DNA of 64,000 bases, taken from contig QXPY01000001.1 in NCBI GenBank assembly GCA_003583745.1, forward strand, positions 310,001 through 374,000, given 5' to 3'. How positions within the stretch are numbered: the stretch's first letter is position 1; every line of letters begins with the position of its first letter. The notes below the pieces were generated by a model. That model was not told the DNA's origin, made no database searches, and saw nothing but the letters and a program-made list of their open reading frames with translations. Below, one piece after another: positions 24,558 through 32,659 of the stretch. Source of the DNA: Rhodocyclales bacterium GT-UBC (GTDB taxonomy: Bacteria; Pseudomonadota; Gammaproteobacteria; Burkholderiales; Rhodocyclaceae). A program made the position numbers and the translations under genes.

Positions 24558-25801
24558 GTTGGTTTGTTGCAATTGGCGGGCTGTTGTTGCTCGGGATTCT
24601 GGTTGTATTGCTGCGTCCATTGCTGAAGCAGCAGGATGAGCCGACCACGACGGCCAGTGGTGTGCGGGAATTCAACCTGGCGATCCTGCGCGAGCAATTG
24701 GCTGAACTGGAACACGATAAGGCCAACGGTCGCCTCGATCAGGCGGCCTATGAGCAGGCACGACAAGAGCTGGAGCGGCGGGTTCTCGATGACGCTGGCG
24801 GTAGCGTGCGTCCGGTCGGTGCTGGCGGACGCCGGCTTGGACTGGCTGTCGGCTTGGTGCTCGTGGTGCCGGCGGCGGTGGTCGGTTTGTATTTCTACTT
24901 GGGTACGCCGGAGGCTGTCACCGGGGGCAAGCCCCAGGCGAGAGGCACCGGCGCCGGGGAGCATGCTCTTTCGCCTGAGCAGATTGCCGGCATGGTCGAG
25001 AATCTGGCATTGCGTCTGCAGGAAAACCCGAACGATGGTCAGGGATGGCTGATGTTAGGGCGGTCTTATGCTGTGCTCGGCCGCTATCCCGAGTCGGCCG
25101 CCGCATTCAGTCGTGCGCTCGGATTGTTGCCGCCGGATGCCCAGCACTATGCCGATTTCGCTGATATCGTCGCCATGACCCAGGGCAAGCGCCTCGAAGG
25201 AGAGCCGGAGAAGCTGGTGCGCCGTGCGCTGGAGATTGATCCCAACAATATCAAGGCACTCGCATTGGCGGGCACCATCGCGTTTGACCGTCAGGATTAC
25301 GCACGGGCCATTCGCGAATGGCGCAAGGTGTTGGTCCAGGTGCCCGAGGGCTCGCCAGTGGCGGCGGGCATCCAGAACAGCATCAGCGATGCGGAAAACC
25401 GGATGGCCATCGCTGGTCAGCAAGCGGAAAGCAAGCGCGATTCGGCAAGTGCCGCGCCGGCCCGGGTTAGTGGCGTCGTCGAGCTGGATCCCGCGCTGAG
25501 GGCTCAGCTTGCACCTGGCGATACGCTGTTTGTGTTTGCTCGCGCCGTCGATGGCCCCAAAATGCCGGTCGCCATGCTGCGCAAGAAGGTGAGCGACTTG
25601 CCCTTGCAGTTCACGCTCGACGACAGCATGTCGATGACGCCTCAATTCAAACTATCGACCGTCGGCAAGGTGGTGATCGGTGCCCGTGTTTCGCGTAGTG
25701 GCGATGCCCTTGCCAGGGCTGGCGATTACGAAGGCTTGTCGGTTCCGGTGGTAGTGGGTACGGAGAATGCTAGGGTGGTGATCGCTACGACGGTCAAATA
25801 A
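24554..25801 (+). CDS. ccmI: CcmI TPR apocytochrome chaperone
   Basis: A 415-aa protein with two membrane spans (residues about 1-20 and 95-113), a TPR region at about 135-280 that binds apocytochrome C-termini, and a C-terminal domain with the FVFARAVDGPKMPVA segment typical of CcmI. It overlaps ccmH by ATGA. A terminator follows 26 bases after its stop, ending the long rightward gene array. Confidence 0.93.
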   Translation: MSWFVAIGGLLLLGILVVLLRPLLKQQDEPTTTASGVREFNLAILREQLAELEHDKANGRLDQAAYEQARQELERRVLDDAGGSVRPVGAGGRRLGLAVGLVLVVPAAVVGLYFYLGTPEAVTGGKPQARGTGAGEHALSPEQIAGMVENLALRLQENPNDGQGWLMLGRSYAVLGRYPESAAAFSRALGLLPPDAQHYADFADIVAMTQGKRLEGEPEKLVRRALEIDPNNIKALALAGTIAFDRQDYARAIREWRKVLVQVPEGSPVAAGIQNSISDAENRMAIAGQQAESKRDSASAAPARVSGVVELDPALRAQLAPGDTLFVFARAVDGPKMPVAMLRKKVSDLPLQFTLDDSMSMTPQFKLSTVGKVVIGARVSRSGDALARAGDYEGLSVPVVVGTENARVVIATTVK

Positions 25802-25826
25802 GCTCCGGCCGGCTTCACTATTGCAG

Positions 25827-25851
25827 AAAGGGGCTGATGTGGCCCCTTTTT
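25827..25851 (+). terminator. Rho-independent terminator of the ccm operon
   Basis: AAAGGGGC (25827-25834) and GCCCCTTT (25842-25849) form an 8-bp stem with a 7-base loop running into a T tract. Confidence 0.85.
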
Positions 25852-25868
25852 CAATGCTGAGGCACGGG

Positions 25869-26471
25869 GTGAATATCGTGAATGCTGGGCAGTTCAGGCT
25901 TGGGTCGATCTTGATGTCGATGCTGGTTGTTGGCGCTGTCATGGCAGCGGATGAAGATATGCGGGGCTTCAGCGACGAGGGCCGCCGGCTGGCCAACCTG
26001 ATCACAAGCCAGGTACGTAGTGAACTGGTCAAGGAGCTTGAGCGGACAGGCCCGATTCGGGCCATCGTCGTTTGCAAATATAGCGTTCCGGAAATAACCT
26101 CAACGCTTTCCCGGCAAAGCGGCATGCGCGTGACAAGGGTTGCCTTGCGACCCCGCAATCCGGCGCTGGCCGAACCTGACGCTTGGGAGCAGCGGGTTCT
26201 TCTTGATTTCGAGAAACGGGTTGCCAAAGGCGAGAGAGCGGATATGCTTGAATTCGCCGAATTGGTTCAGGAACCGGCTGGAAAAGCCATGCGATACATG
26301 AAAGCCATTGCCATGGCTCAGCCTTGTTTGCACTGTCACGGCCCCGGCGCGCAGATTGCGGACGGTGTGCGGGCACAATTGGCGGCAGAGTATCCGAATG
26401 ATCGGGCGATCGAATATCAGGTTGGCCAGATCCGCGGTGCGATATCGGTCAAAAAGACAACGAAGGATTAG
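25869..26471 (+). CDS. Tll0287/DUF3365-like monohaem protein
   Basis: A 200-aa exported protein. GTG at 25869 is chosen because GAGG lies 6 bases upstream; the longer frame would start within the terminator (ATG at 25854 is an alternative). The domain with ARPRNPALAEPDAWEQRVL-like text (here RPRNPALAEPDAWEQRVL) and a C-terminal CLHCHG haem motif is typical of the Tll0287-like haem domain, which also forms input domains of sensors. Here it is a stand-alone periplasmic protein, and may sense redox state or carry electrons. The thioredoxin gene follows immediately. Confidence 0.8.
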   Translation: MNIVNAGQFRLGSILMSMLVVGAVMAADEDMRGFSDEGRRLANLITSQVRSELVKELERTGPIRAIVVCKYSVPEITSTLSRQSGMRVTRVALRPRNPALAEPDAWEQRVLLDFEKRVAKGERADMLEFAELVQEPAGKAMRYMKAIAMAQPCLHCHGPGAQIADGVRAQLAAEYPNDRAIEYQVGQIRGAISVKKTTKD

Positions 26472-26472
26472 G

Positions 26473-26994
26473 GTGCTTGAACGTAGGCGGTTTCTCTCGC
26501 TATTTGCCGCGCCACTGCTGGGCTGGGGGTGCGACCGTGCCGAACCGCCTGCCGGCTTGCGTCCGGAGGATCGCTTTCCCGCACTTGAGTTACAGGATCT
26601 GGAAGGTGGGGTCATGCATCTCCCCGTTCCCGGCTTTCCTTGCTTGATCAACGTCTGGGCGACCTGGTGTCCGCCCTGTCGAGCCGAAATGGCTGGTCTG
26701 GAGCGGGTCAGTCAGCGTTTTGCTGCGGATGGGTTGAGAGTGATCGGTGTTTCGGTCGATAGCGACCTGAATCTGGTCAGGGAATACCTGCTCAAGGTCC
26801 GGCTGAGTTTTCCAGTGGTACTGGATCGTGGCGGTGACCTTGTGCGTAGCAGACTGGGGGTGAGCGCCTATCCCTATACGGCACTGGTGGGGGCAGGCGG
26901 TTTGATTAATGCGACGTGGCTGGGGGAGCAGGACTGGGATCATCCCGCGATGCAGCCGCTTTTGCGGCAGCTTGTCGCGGGTCGGAGGGCCTGA
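26473..26994 (+). CDS. TlpA/ResA-like thioredoxin, Tat-like signal
   Basis: A 173-aa protein starting at GTG 26473, one base after the previous stop. The N-terminus LERRRFLSLFAAPLLGWGC has a twin-arginine-like motif followed by a Cys that could be lipidated. The active site NVWATWCPPCRAEM and the AYPYTALV cis-Pro loop are typical of TlpA/ResA. It probably reduces haem-binding Cys pairs or protects exported thiols. It is independent of CcmG at 23570. Confidence 0.85.
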   Translation: MLERRRFLSLFAAPLLGWGCDRAEPPAGLRPEDRFPALELQDLEGGVMHLPVPGFPCLINVWATWCPPCRAEMAGLERVSQRFAADGLRVIGVSVDSDLNLVREYLLKVRLSFPVVLDRGGDLVRSRLGVSAYPYTALVGAGGLINATWLGEQDWDHPAMQPLLRQLVAGRRA

Positions 26995-27525
26995 TTATTT
27001 CCCGGGTTCGATAATGGCGAGCGCCTTTTTGGCTTCCGGGTGCCCCTGGGCTGCCGCCTTTCTCATCCAGCGTGCCGCTTCGGGGCGGCTGTCGATCACG
27101 CCCTTGCCAGCCAGAAAGAGCAGTCCGAGATGATATTGCGCCTCGGCATGTCCGGCGCTGGCGGCCTGGAAATACCAGGTTGCCGCTTCGCGGTCCGGGT
27201 CAGGTACGATTTTTGCGGCTTGAGAACCGAAGAGGAAGGCGGAGCCGAGTTGGTACATGGCATCAGTCGATCCCAGGGCAGCGGCTTTTTTCCAAAGAAT
27301 GATGGCTTGCTTCTCATCTTCAGGAACGCCCTGGCCGAGGTAGTAGAGCATGCCGAGCTTGTATTGAGCGACCGGATTGCCCGCCGCGGCCAAAGGGGTC
27401 AGCAATTGAACAGCTTGGCTTTGGCGCCCGCTCTCGATGGCTCGCGTGGCTTCGGTCAGCGGGTCGGAGGCAAAGGCCGGAGCGGTCGAAAGTAGCAGGG
27501 AAATCAGGAGTGTATTGAGCCGCAT
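26995..27525 (-). CDS. exported Sel1-repeat protein
   Basis: A 176-aa protein with a signal peptide (MRLNTLLISLLLSTAPAFA) and about four Sel1-like helical repeats (AQYKLGMLYYLGQGVPEDEK and similar). A longer start at 27546 adds seven residues but breaks the signal peptide pattern. Sel1 repeats are protein-interaction scaffolds. It is convergent with the thioredoxin gene and divergent from the sensor kinase. A second Sel1 protein is encoded at 30577. Confidence 0.82.
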   Translation of the reverse strand: MRLNTLLISLLLSTAPAFASDPLTEATRAIESGRQSQAVQLLTPLAAAGNPVAQYKLGMLYYLGQGVPEDEKQAIILWKKAAALGSTDAMYQLGSAFLFGSQAAKIVPDPDREAATWYFQAASAGHAEAQYHLGLLFLAGKGVIDSRPEAARWMRKAAAQGHPEAKKALAIIEPGK

Positions 27526-27665
27526 GTATATTCTTGGATTTGGCATTTCAAACTGTTGTATAGACTGTTTGACTGACGATTATGGTAGCTGTTCAGCGGG
27601 ATTATCCCGGCGTGGCGATGTAAAAAGCAAAAAGCAGGCCGGTGAAAGAGGAAGGGTGGCGGAGC

Positions 27666-29174
27666 GTGACTGAAACAGACAAATTCAATAAGCGGGACGA
27701 ACCGGGGCGCTTGTCCCTGACCAAGTCCCTGCGCGGCAAGGCCTGGCTGTTCACGTTCGTGCTTGCCGTTTATTTCGTCATCGTGACCATCGTGGTCGGA
27801 TACGAACGCTGGAGCTTGCAGGAGTCCGTGGCGCTGCTGCAGGATCTCAACGAGCGCGAAGAACGGTTGGTCGGATTGAATTACGCGGTATCGCGAGCGG
27901 TGATTTCGATCAACGAAAACTATTTCTCACCCGATATCGAGACCTCCGGCAAGATGCTCGCCCTGGAGGTCGAGGCCTTGTTGCCTGCAATGATGCGCTT
28001 GCAGGCGGCTTACCCCATCCTGGCCGAGCCGCGCAGCGTGCTGAGCCAGGTTGTCGACGAGTTGTCGACGGCGCCGACCCGCGCCAGTATTGCCGATTTG
28101 CGTGGCACCATGCACCGCCTGGTGCTCGACCTCGATTTGGTGACGGCCGACGTGGTCAGCCAAAAGGTTCAGATGGTCGAGCGTTATCAGCGGACTTTTG
28201 TTCGTATCACGCAGGAATGGATTTCTTTTGGTGTGCTCGCCTTGATCTTGATCGCCTGGGTATTCAAGGGGTTTTTCAGGGGCTTGGCGGTGGATATCGA
28301 CCGGGTTCGTAAACATGCGACGGCGATTGTCATGGGGGGGGGAACCGGCAAGCTCGAGCATAATCGCAAGGATGAGCTGGGTATGCTGATGGATGCGGTC
28401 AATACCATGCAGGATGAGCTGGCGAAACGCGACAATCAAATCGAGTTTTCCCGTCAGCAAAGCTTCCACAAGGAGAAAATGGCCGCTATCGGCTCGCTGG
28501 CGGCTGCCGTTGCACACGAAATCAATAATCCTTTGTCGGCTATCGTGGGTGTTGCCCAGGCAATCGATCACGAATGCAAGTCTGAAGCCTGTGCCTTGTA
28601 CGGAGCGGCTTGCCATCCCGAGATGATTCTCGATCAGGCCAAGCGGGTGATTCAGATCACCCGCCAGATCAGCGAGTTTTCGGTGCCGCAGTCACAGGAC
28701 CCCGAGTTCATCGATATCAACGGTTTGCTGCGCAGCACGGTGAATTTCGTCAAGTTCGACCGGCGTTTCAGAACTATCGACGTGGTTGTCGAACTCGATA
28801 GCAGTCTGCCGGCGGTGTACGCCATTGCCGATCATCTGGTACAGGTGGCAATGAATTTGCTTATCAATGCAGCGGATGCCTTGCATGGGAAACAGGGCCA
28901 GGCGCCGCAAATTCGCGTTACGACCTTGCGCCAGGACGGGCAGGTATTGATACAGGTGACCGACAACGGGGAGGGGATCAGTCCCGAAAACCTGCCCATG
29001 GTTTTTGTCGAGCGATTCAGCACCAAGGCACCTGGGCGAGGAAGCGGATTGGGGTTGTCGTTGTGCCGGTCCTTGATTGAAAGGGCCGGAGGAAAAATTG
29101 AAATCGAGTCAACGCTCGGTCAGGGGACGGAAGTCACGATCAAGCTGCCCATCCCGGCACTCGGGGTGGATTGA
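27666..29174 (+). CDS. sensor histidine kinase with Cys-rich insert
   Basis: A 502-aa kinase (GTG at 27666 after GAGGAAGGG; GTG at 27642 also possible). Membrane spans lie at about 25-45 and 185-203 around a 140-residue periplasmic helical sensor, then HAMP, a His phosphorylation site (AAVAHEINNPLSAI, His284) and an ATPase domain (NLLINAADAL, DNGEG, GRGSGLGLSL). Just after the H-box lies a C-x4-C-x6-C-H cluster (Cys304, 309, 316, His317), unusual for this domain and possibly metal- or redox-sensing. It is the partner of the NtrC-type regulator 33 bases downstream. Confidence 0.9.
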   Translation: MTETDKFNKRDEPGRLSLTKSLRGKAWLFTFVLAVYFVIVTIVVGYERWSLQESVALLQDLNEREERLVGLNYAVSRAVISINENYFSPDIETSGKMLALEVEALLPAMMRLQAAYPILAEPRSVLSQVVDELSTAPTRASIADLRGTMHRLVLDLDLVTADVVSQKVQMVERYQRTFVRITQEWISFGVLALILIAWVFKGFFRGLAVDIDRVRKHATAIVMGGGTGKLEHNRKDELGMLMDAVNTMQDELAKRDNQIEFSRQQSFHKEKMAAIGSLAAAVAHEINNPLSAIVGVAQAIDHECKSEACALYGAACHPEMILDQAKRVIQITRQISEFSVPQSQDPEFIDINGLLRSTVNFVKFDRRFRTIDVVVELDSSLPAVYAIADHLVQVAMNLLINAADALHGKQGQAPQIRVTTLRQDGQVLIQVTDNGEGISPENLPMVFVERFSTKAPGRGSGLGLSLCRSLIERAGGKIEIESTLGQGTEVTIKLPIPALGVD

Positions 29175-29207
29175 GATTATTGGTGAGACACAGAGAAGGC
29201 CAAAGCC

Positions 29208-30584
29208 ATGCATGTATTGGTAATTGATGATGAAGTCGCACTCCGTCAGATTCTGGCATCGGCTATCAGTCGTGCCGGGCATTCGGTCGATACCGCAGAG
29301 AATGTGAAAGAGGCTTCCTCGAAGCTGGTGCGAGGTGATGTCGATGTGGCCTTGTGCGACATCATGATGCCCGACGGCAACGGGGTTGAGCTGGTGCGCA
29401 GTTTTCGCGGCGCGGGGATCGACACGCAATTTGTCATGGTGACGGCCTTTGCCTCGATGGAAACGGCGGTCGAAGCGTTGCGTGCCGGTGCCACCGACTA
29501 CATGATCAAGCCGGTGCGGACCGAGGAACTACTGCATCGACTCGAGCAGATCGGTTCCATGCGCGGCTTGAAGGCAGAAAACCAGGCGCTGCGTCAAATG
29601 GTGGCGCGTGAGCGGGGGGTGTTTCACTTCAGCTCGCCCTCGATGGTCGATATGGAACGCCTGGTATCCAAGGTCGCGGTGACCGACAGTACGGTCTTGA
29701 TTACCGGTGAGAGCGGGACCGGCAAGGGGGTGACGGCGCGCAATATCCACGAAATGAGTCCGCGTAGCGAATTCCCTTTCATTCCAGTGAATTGCGGTGC
29801 GATTCCGGAAAATCTCTTGGAAAGCGAGTTCTTCGGGCATTCCAAGGGCGCATTCACCGGCGCGGACAGGGCGCGCAAGGGCCTGTTTACGCAAGCCGAT
29901 CGAGGTACGCTATTCCTCGACGAAATTGGCGAGTTGCCCCTGCACATGCAAACCAAATTGCTCCACGTGATTGAGGACAAGGTTGTCAGGCCCCTGGGCG
30001 GCGAGCAGGTGCGTAAGGTCGATGCGCGCATTATTGCCGCCACCAATCGCAATTTGCCGGAGATGGTGAAGGATGGGCGCTTCCGCGAAGATCTCTACTT
30101 CCGTCTGTCGATGTTCAATATCCAGATACCGCCGTTGCGCGAACGGCGCGAAGATATCGCCCGGCTGATCCATTTCGTGCTGGGCAATCTGGCTGGCGGC
30201 CAGGGTAAGAAGCCGCTGATGCTCGATCCGGTCGCCGAGGAAATCCTGGTCGAGTTTCCCTGGCCAGGTAATGTTCGCGAACTCGAAAACGTAATCAATC
30301 GCGCACATATACTGGCTGACGGCGATCGCATCACGCTTGCCGACCTTCCTCCTGATATCGCCCGTGCCGCGCCTGTGCGTGAGAAATGTGGCATGGATGT
30401 TGCGTTGTCGGGGGGGCTGCGCGAGCAGTTGCGTCGCGTCGAGGCGGATATCATCAGCCGTGCTTTGCGCGATGCCGGAGGGGATCGTCGTCTCGCCGCG
30501 CAAAAACTGGATATCGGACTTTCCAGCTTGTATCGCAAGCTGGAGGAAATTGAGGCAATGGCTGCTGGAAATATCGATGCGTAA
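29208..30584 (+). CDS. NtrC-family sigma-54 response regulator
   Basis: A 458-aa regulator with a receiver domain (acidic DDE at 7-9, phosphoacceptor Asp51, Lys101), an AAA+ domain with Walker A GESGTGKG (167-174) and the sigma-54-contacting GAFTGA loop (214-219), and a C-terminal Fis-type helix-turn-helix (RLAAQKLDIGLSSLYRKLEEI). It activates sigma-54 promoters. Four sigma-54-like elements in this window precede cytochrome or ccm genes, making these the obvious candidate targets. Confidence 0.94.
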   Translation: MHVLVIDDEVALRQILASAISRAGHSVDTAENVKEASSKLVRGDVDVALCDIMMPDGNGVELVRSFRGAGIDTQFVMVTAFASMETAVEALRAGATDYMIKPVRTEELLHRLEQIGSMRGLKAENQALRQMVARERGVFHFSSPSMVDMERLVSKVAVTDSTVLITGESGTGKGVTARNIHEMSPRSEFPFIPVNCGAIPENLLESEFFGHSKGAFTGADRARKGLFTQADRGTLFLDEIGELPLHMQTKLLHVIEDKVVRPLGGEQVRKVDARIIAATNRNLPEMVKDGRFREDLYFRLSMFNIQIPPLRERREDIARLIHFVLGNLAGGQGKKPLMLDPVAEEILVEFPWPGNVRELENVINRAHILADGDRITLADLPPDIARAAPVREKCGMDVALSGGLREQLRRVEADIISRALRDAGGDRRLAAQKLDIGLSSLYRKLEEIEAMAAGNIDA

Positions 30585-31263
30585 ATGGAGCAGGATTCGT
30601 TCTTCGCTGGGGGCAGCGTTTTGGCTGGGAAGCTTTCTCCTGCTGGCGGCCAATCAGGCGTCAGCGGGGCCGGCCGAGGAATATGAGGCAGGCCTGAAGA
30701 GTTTTCAGGTTGGTGATATTGTCGGTGCGATGAATCCGCTGCGCAGTGCAGCCAATGCCGGACATGCCAAGGCGCAGGTGTTGCTGGCGGAAATACTGGA
30801 TCGCTCCGAGTTCGACGAAGATGCGGTGGCACTCTATCGCAAGGCGGCCGAACAGGGGGATGCGGACGGGATGTTCGGGCTGGGGACGATGATTGTTGCT
30901 GGCGAGGGTGTGGACAAGAAGGATGTCCCGGCCGGTCGAGCCTGGATTCAAAAGGCCGCCGACCTCGGGCACCAGCAGGCGACCCGGGTCATTGCTCAGG
31001 CTTACCTGAAGGGCGAGTTGGGCTTCAGCGAAGCGGAGTGCACTTCGCCGATTGCGTTGCATTGGGTCAAGCAGGCGGCCGAAACCGATTACCTACCTGC
31101 CATCGATGCCTTGGCTTCGGCCTATGCCTTGGGCAATCAATGGGGGATTGAGGCCAACAAGGCGATTGCTGACCAGTATCTGGCGCAAGCAAACAGAATT
31201 CGCAATATTGATGCGGCCAAAGCCAAGAAAAAGGCCAGACGCGTCGTCGCCTCGCCCAACTGA
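30577..31263 (+). CDS. exported Sel1-repeat protein
   Basis: A 228-aa protein whose ATG overlaps the end of the regulator gene. A signal peptide (to about residue 28, NQASAG) is followed by Sel1 repeats (ALYRKAAEQGDADGMFGLGTMIVAGEGVDKKD and others) and a Lys/Arg-rich tail. It probably acts as a periplasmic scaffold, co-expressed with the two-component system and the cytochrome downstream. Confidence 0.8.
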   Translation: MRKWSRIRSSLGAAFWLGSFLLLAANQASAGPAEEYEAGLKSFQVGDIVGAMNPLRSAANAGHAKAQVLLAEILDRSEFDEDAVALYRKAAEQGDADGMFGLGTMIVAGEGVDKKDVPAGRAWIQKAADLGHQQATRVIAQAYLKGELGFSEAECTSPIALHWVKQAAETDYLPAIDALASAYALGNQWGIEANKAIADQYLAQANRIRNIDAAKAKKKARRVVASPN

Positions 31264-31273
31264 GCGTTCTACG

Positions 31274-31579
31274 ATGATCACCAATAAAACTGCGTTACTT
31301 GCCGTACTGCTGGTCGCTTCGGTAGCGCCCTGTCTGGCCGCCAATCCAGCCAACGGTCAGCGGCTCTACAACATGCACTGCGCCGCCTGCCACGGGCCGC
31401 GAGGCGAGGGCGTGCATCCGGAAGCGCCCAAATTCCGGATGGGCGAACGTCTGGAGCAGCCCGACCTGGTGTTGATGCAATCGGTCAAAACCGGCAAGAA
31501 GACCATGCCACCGTTCTTCGGTGTCCTTCAGGACCCGCAGATACTCGATATCCTGGCTTATGTGAGAACCTTGAGATGA
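31274..31579 (+). CDS. small monohaem cytochrome c
   Basis: A 101-aa exported cytochrome with a signal peptide ending at PCLAA, one CAACH haem motif, and Met ligand candidate in KKTMPPF. The last codons overlap the next gene (ATGA). It is a class I carrier, co-transcribed with the two secreted propeller proteins. Confidence 0.88.
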   Translation: MITNKTALLAVLLVASVAPCLAANPANGQRLYNMHCAACHGPRGEGVHPEAPKFRMGERLEQPDLVLMQSVKTGKKTMPPFFGVLQDPQILDILAYVRTLR

Positions 31580-32640
31580 AAATAAAACGTCTGATTTACA
31601 GCCTCATCCTCTGCCTGCCCGGCCTCAGCCTGCCGCTTCAGGCGGCCGACAAGACCGGACCGCGCGTGATCGACTCCTTCGAGGTCGGCGAGAACGTCTA
31701 TGTTCGTGCCCTGACCGTCGAAAAGCAGGCCGATTCACTGTGGGTCGGAACCTCGGTTGGTGCGCTGGAGATCGACCTGAAGACCTCCAAGCCGCGTAAC
31801 ACCTTTACCCGGCAGCAAGGCCTGGCCAATGAATACGTCTTTGCGATCGGCGTCGATAGCGAAGGCTACAAGTGGTTCGGCACCAATGCCGGTGGCGCCT
31901 CGCGCTACAAGGATGGCAAGTGGAAGACCTATTTCCCGATGCATGGTCTCGCCGACTACTGGATCTACTCCTTTCAGAACGACAAGGACGGCAACCTGTG
32001 GATCGGCACCTGGGCCGGGGTCAATTTCTTTAACGTCAAGACCGGCAAGTTCAAGACCTACGTCAAGGAGTTGATCAACGAGTGGGTCTACGGCCTGACT
32101 CTGGACAAGGATGGCCGCGTCTGGTTCGGCACCGAAGGCGGCGTGTCGATGTACGACGGCAAGCGCTGGAAGTCCTGGAATCACAAGGATGGACTGGGCG
32201 GAGAAAACGTCGCGCAACTTCAGGCCAGTGCCAATACCGGACTTGGCACGCGTTCCCGCCATGACCTGACCACCCAGGTCGATGGTTTGCCGACCTATAA
32301 CCCGAACTATGTCTTTTCCATTCATGCCGCACCTGATGGCGTGATCTGGGCCGGCACCTGGGGTGGCGGTGTCGGCCGCTACGACGGCAAGAAGTGGAGC
32401 AATTTCACCTCGACCGATGGTCTGGCCGGCAACATCGTCTACTCGATGGTTCAGGACGACAAGGGGGTTTTCTGGTTCGGCACCAATAACGGCGTTTCCC
32501 GCTACGACGGCAAGACCTGGAAAACCATCGGCAAGGCAGAGGGACTGTTCGACACCAACGTCTATGCCCTGGCGGTCTCTCCGAACGGCGATATCTGGGC
32601 CGGTACCAAGCGCGGTGTCGTTCGCATTGCTCCTCAGTAA
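31576..32640 (+). CDS. secreted Reg_prop-type beta-propeller
   Basis: A 354-aa protein with a signal peptide (to about residue 24) and about seven propeller repeats of the type DGxxWFGTxxGGxSRYDGKxWKxF, as in the periplasmic ligand-binding part of hybrid two-component sensors. No kinase or membrane part follows, so this is a free propeller. It is translationally coupled to the cytochrome. Ligand binding or surface protein contact is possible; the real role is unknown. Confidence 0.78.
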   Translation: MKIKRLIYSLILCLPGLSLPLQAADKTGPRVIDSFEVGENVYVRALTVEKQADSLWVGTSVGALEIDLKTSKPRNTFTRQQGLANEYVFAIGVDSEGYKWFGTNAGGASRYKDGKWKTYFPMHGLADYWIYSFQNDKDGNLWIGTWAGVNFFNVKTGKFKTYVKELINEWVYGLTLDKDGRVWFGTEGGVSMYDGKRWKSWNHKDGLGGENVAQLQASANTGLGTRSRHDLTTQVDGLPTYNPNYVFSIHAAPDGVIWAGTWGGGVGRYDGKKWSNFTSTDGLAGNIVYSMVQDDKGVFWFGTNNGVSRYDGKTWKTIGKAEGLFDTNVYALAVSPNGDIWAGTKRGVVRIAPQ

Positions 32641-32659
32641 CGAATTTGGGTTGAACAAC

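Noticed and set aside
27626..27641. Sigma-54-like element on the minus strand upstream of the Sel1 gene
   Set aside because: It keeps GG and GC but matches only about 9 of 12 positions and lies in an A/T-run region; not strong enough to list as a promoter.
28566..28620. Possible haem motif in the sensor kinase (CALYGAACH)
   Set aside because: The spacing is C-x6-CH, not CxxCH, and the region is cytoplasmic, where c-type haem is not attached.
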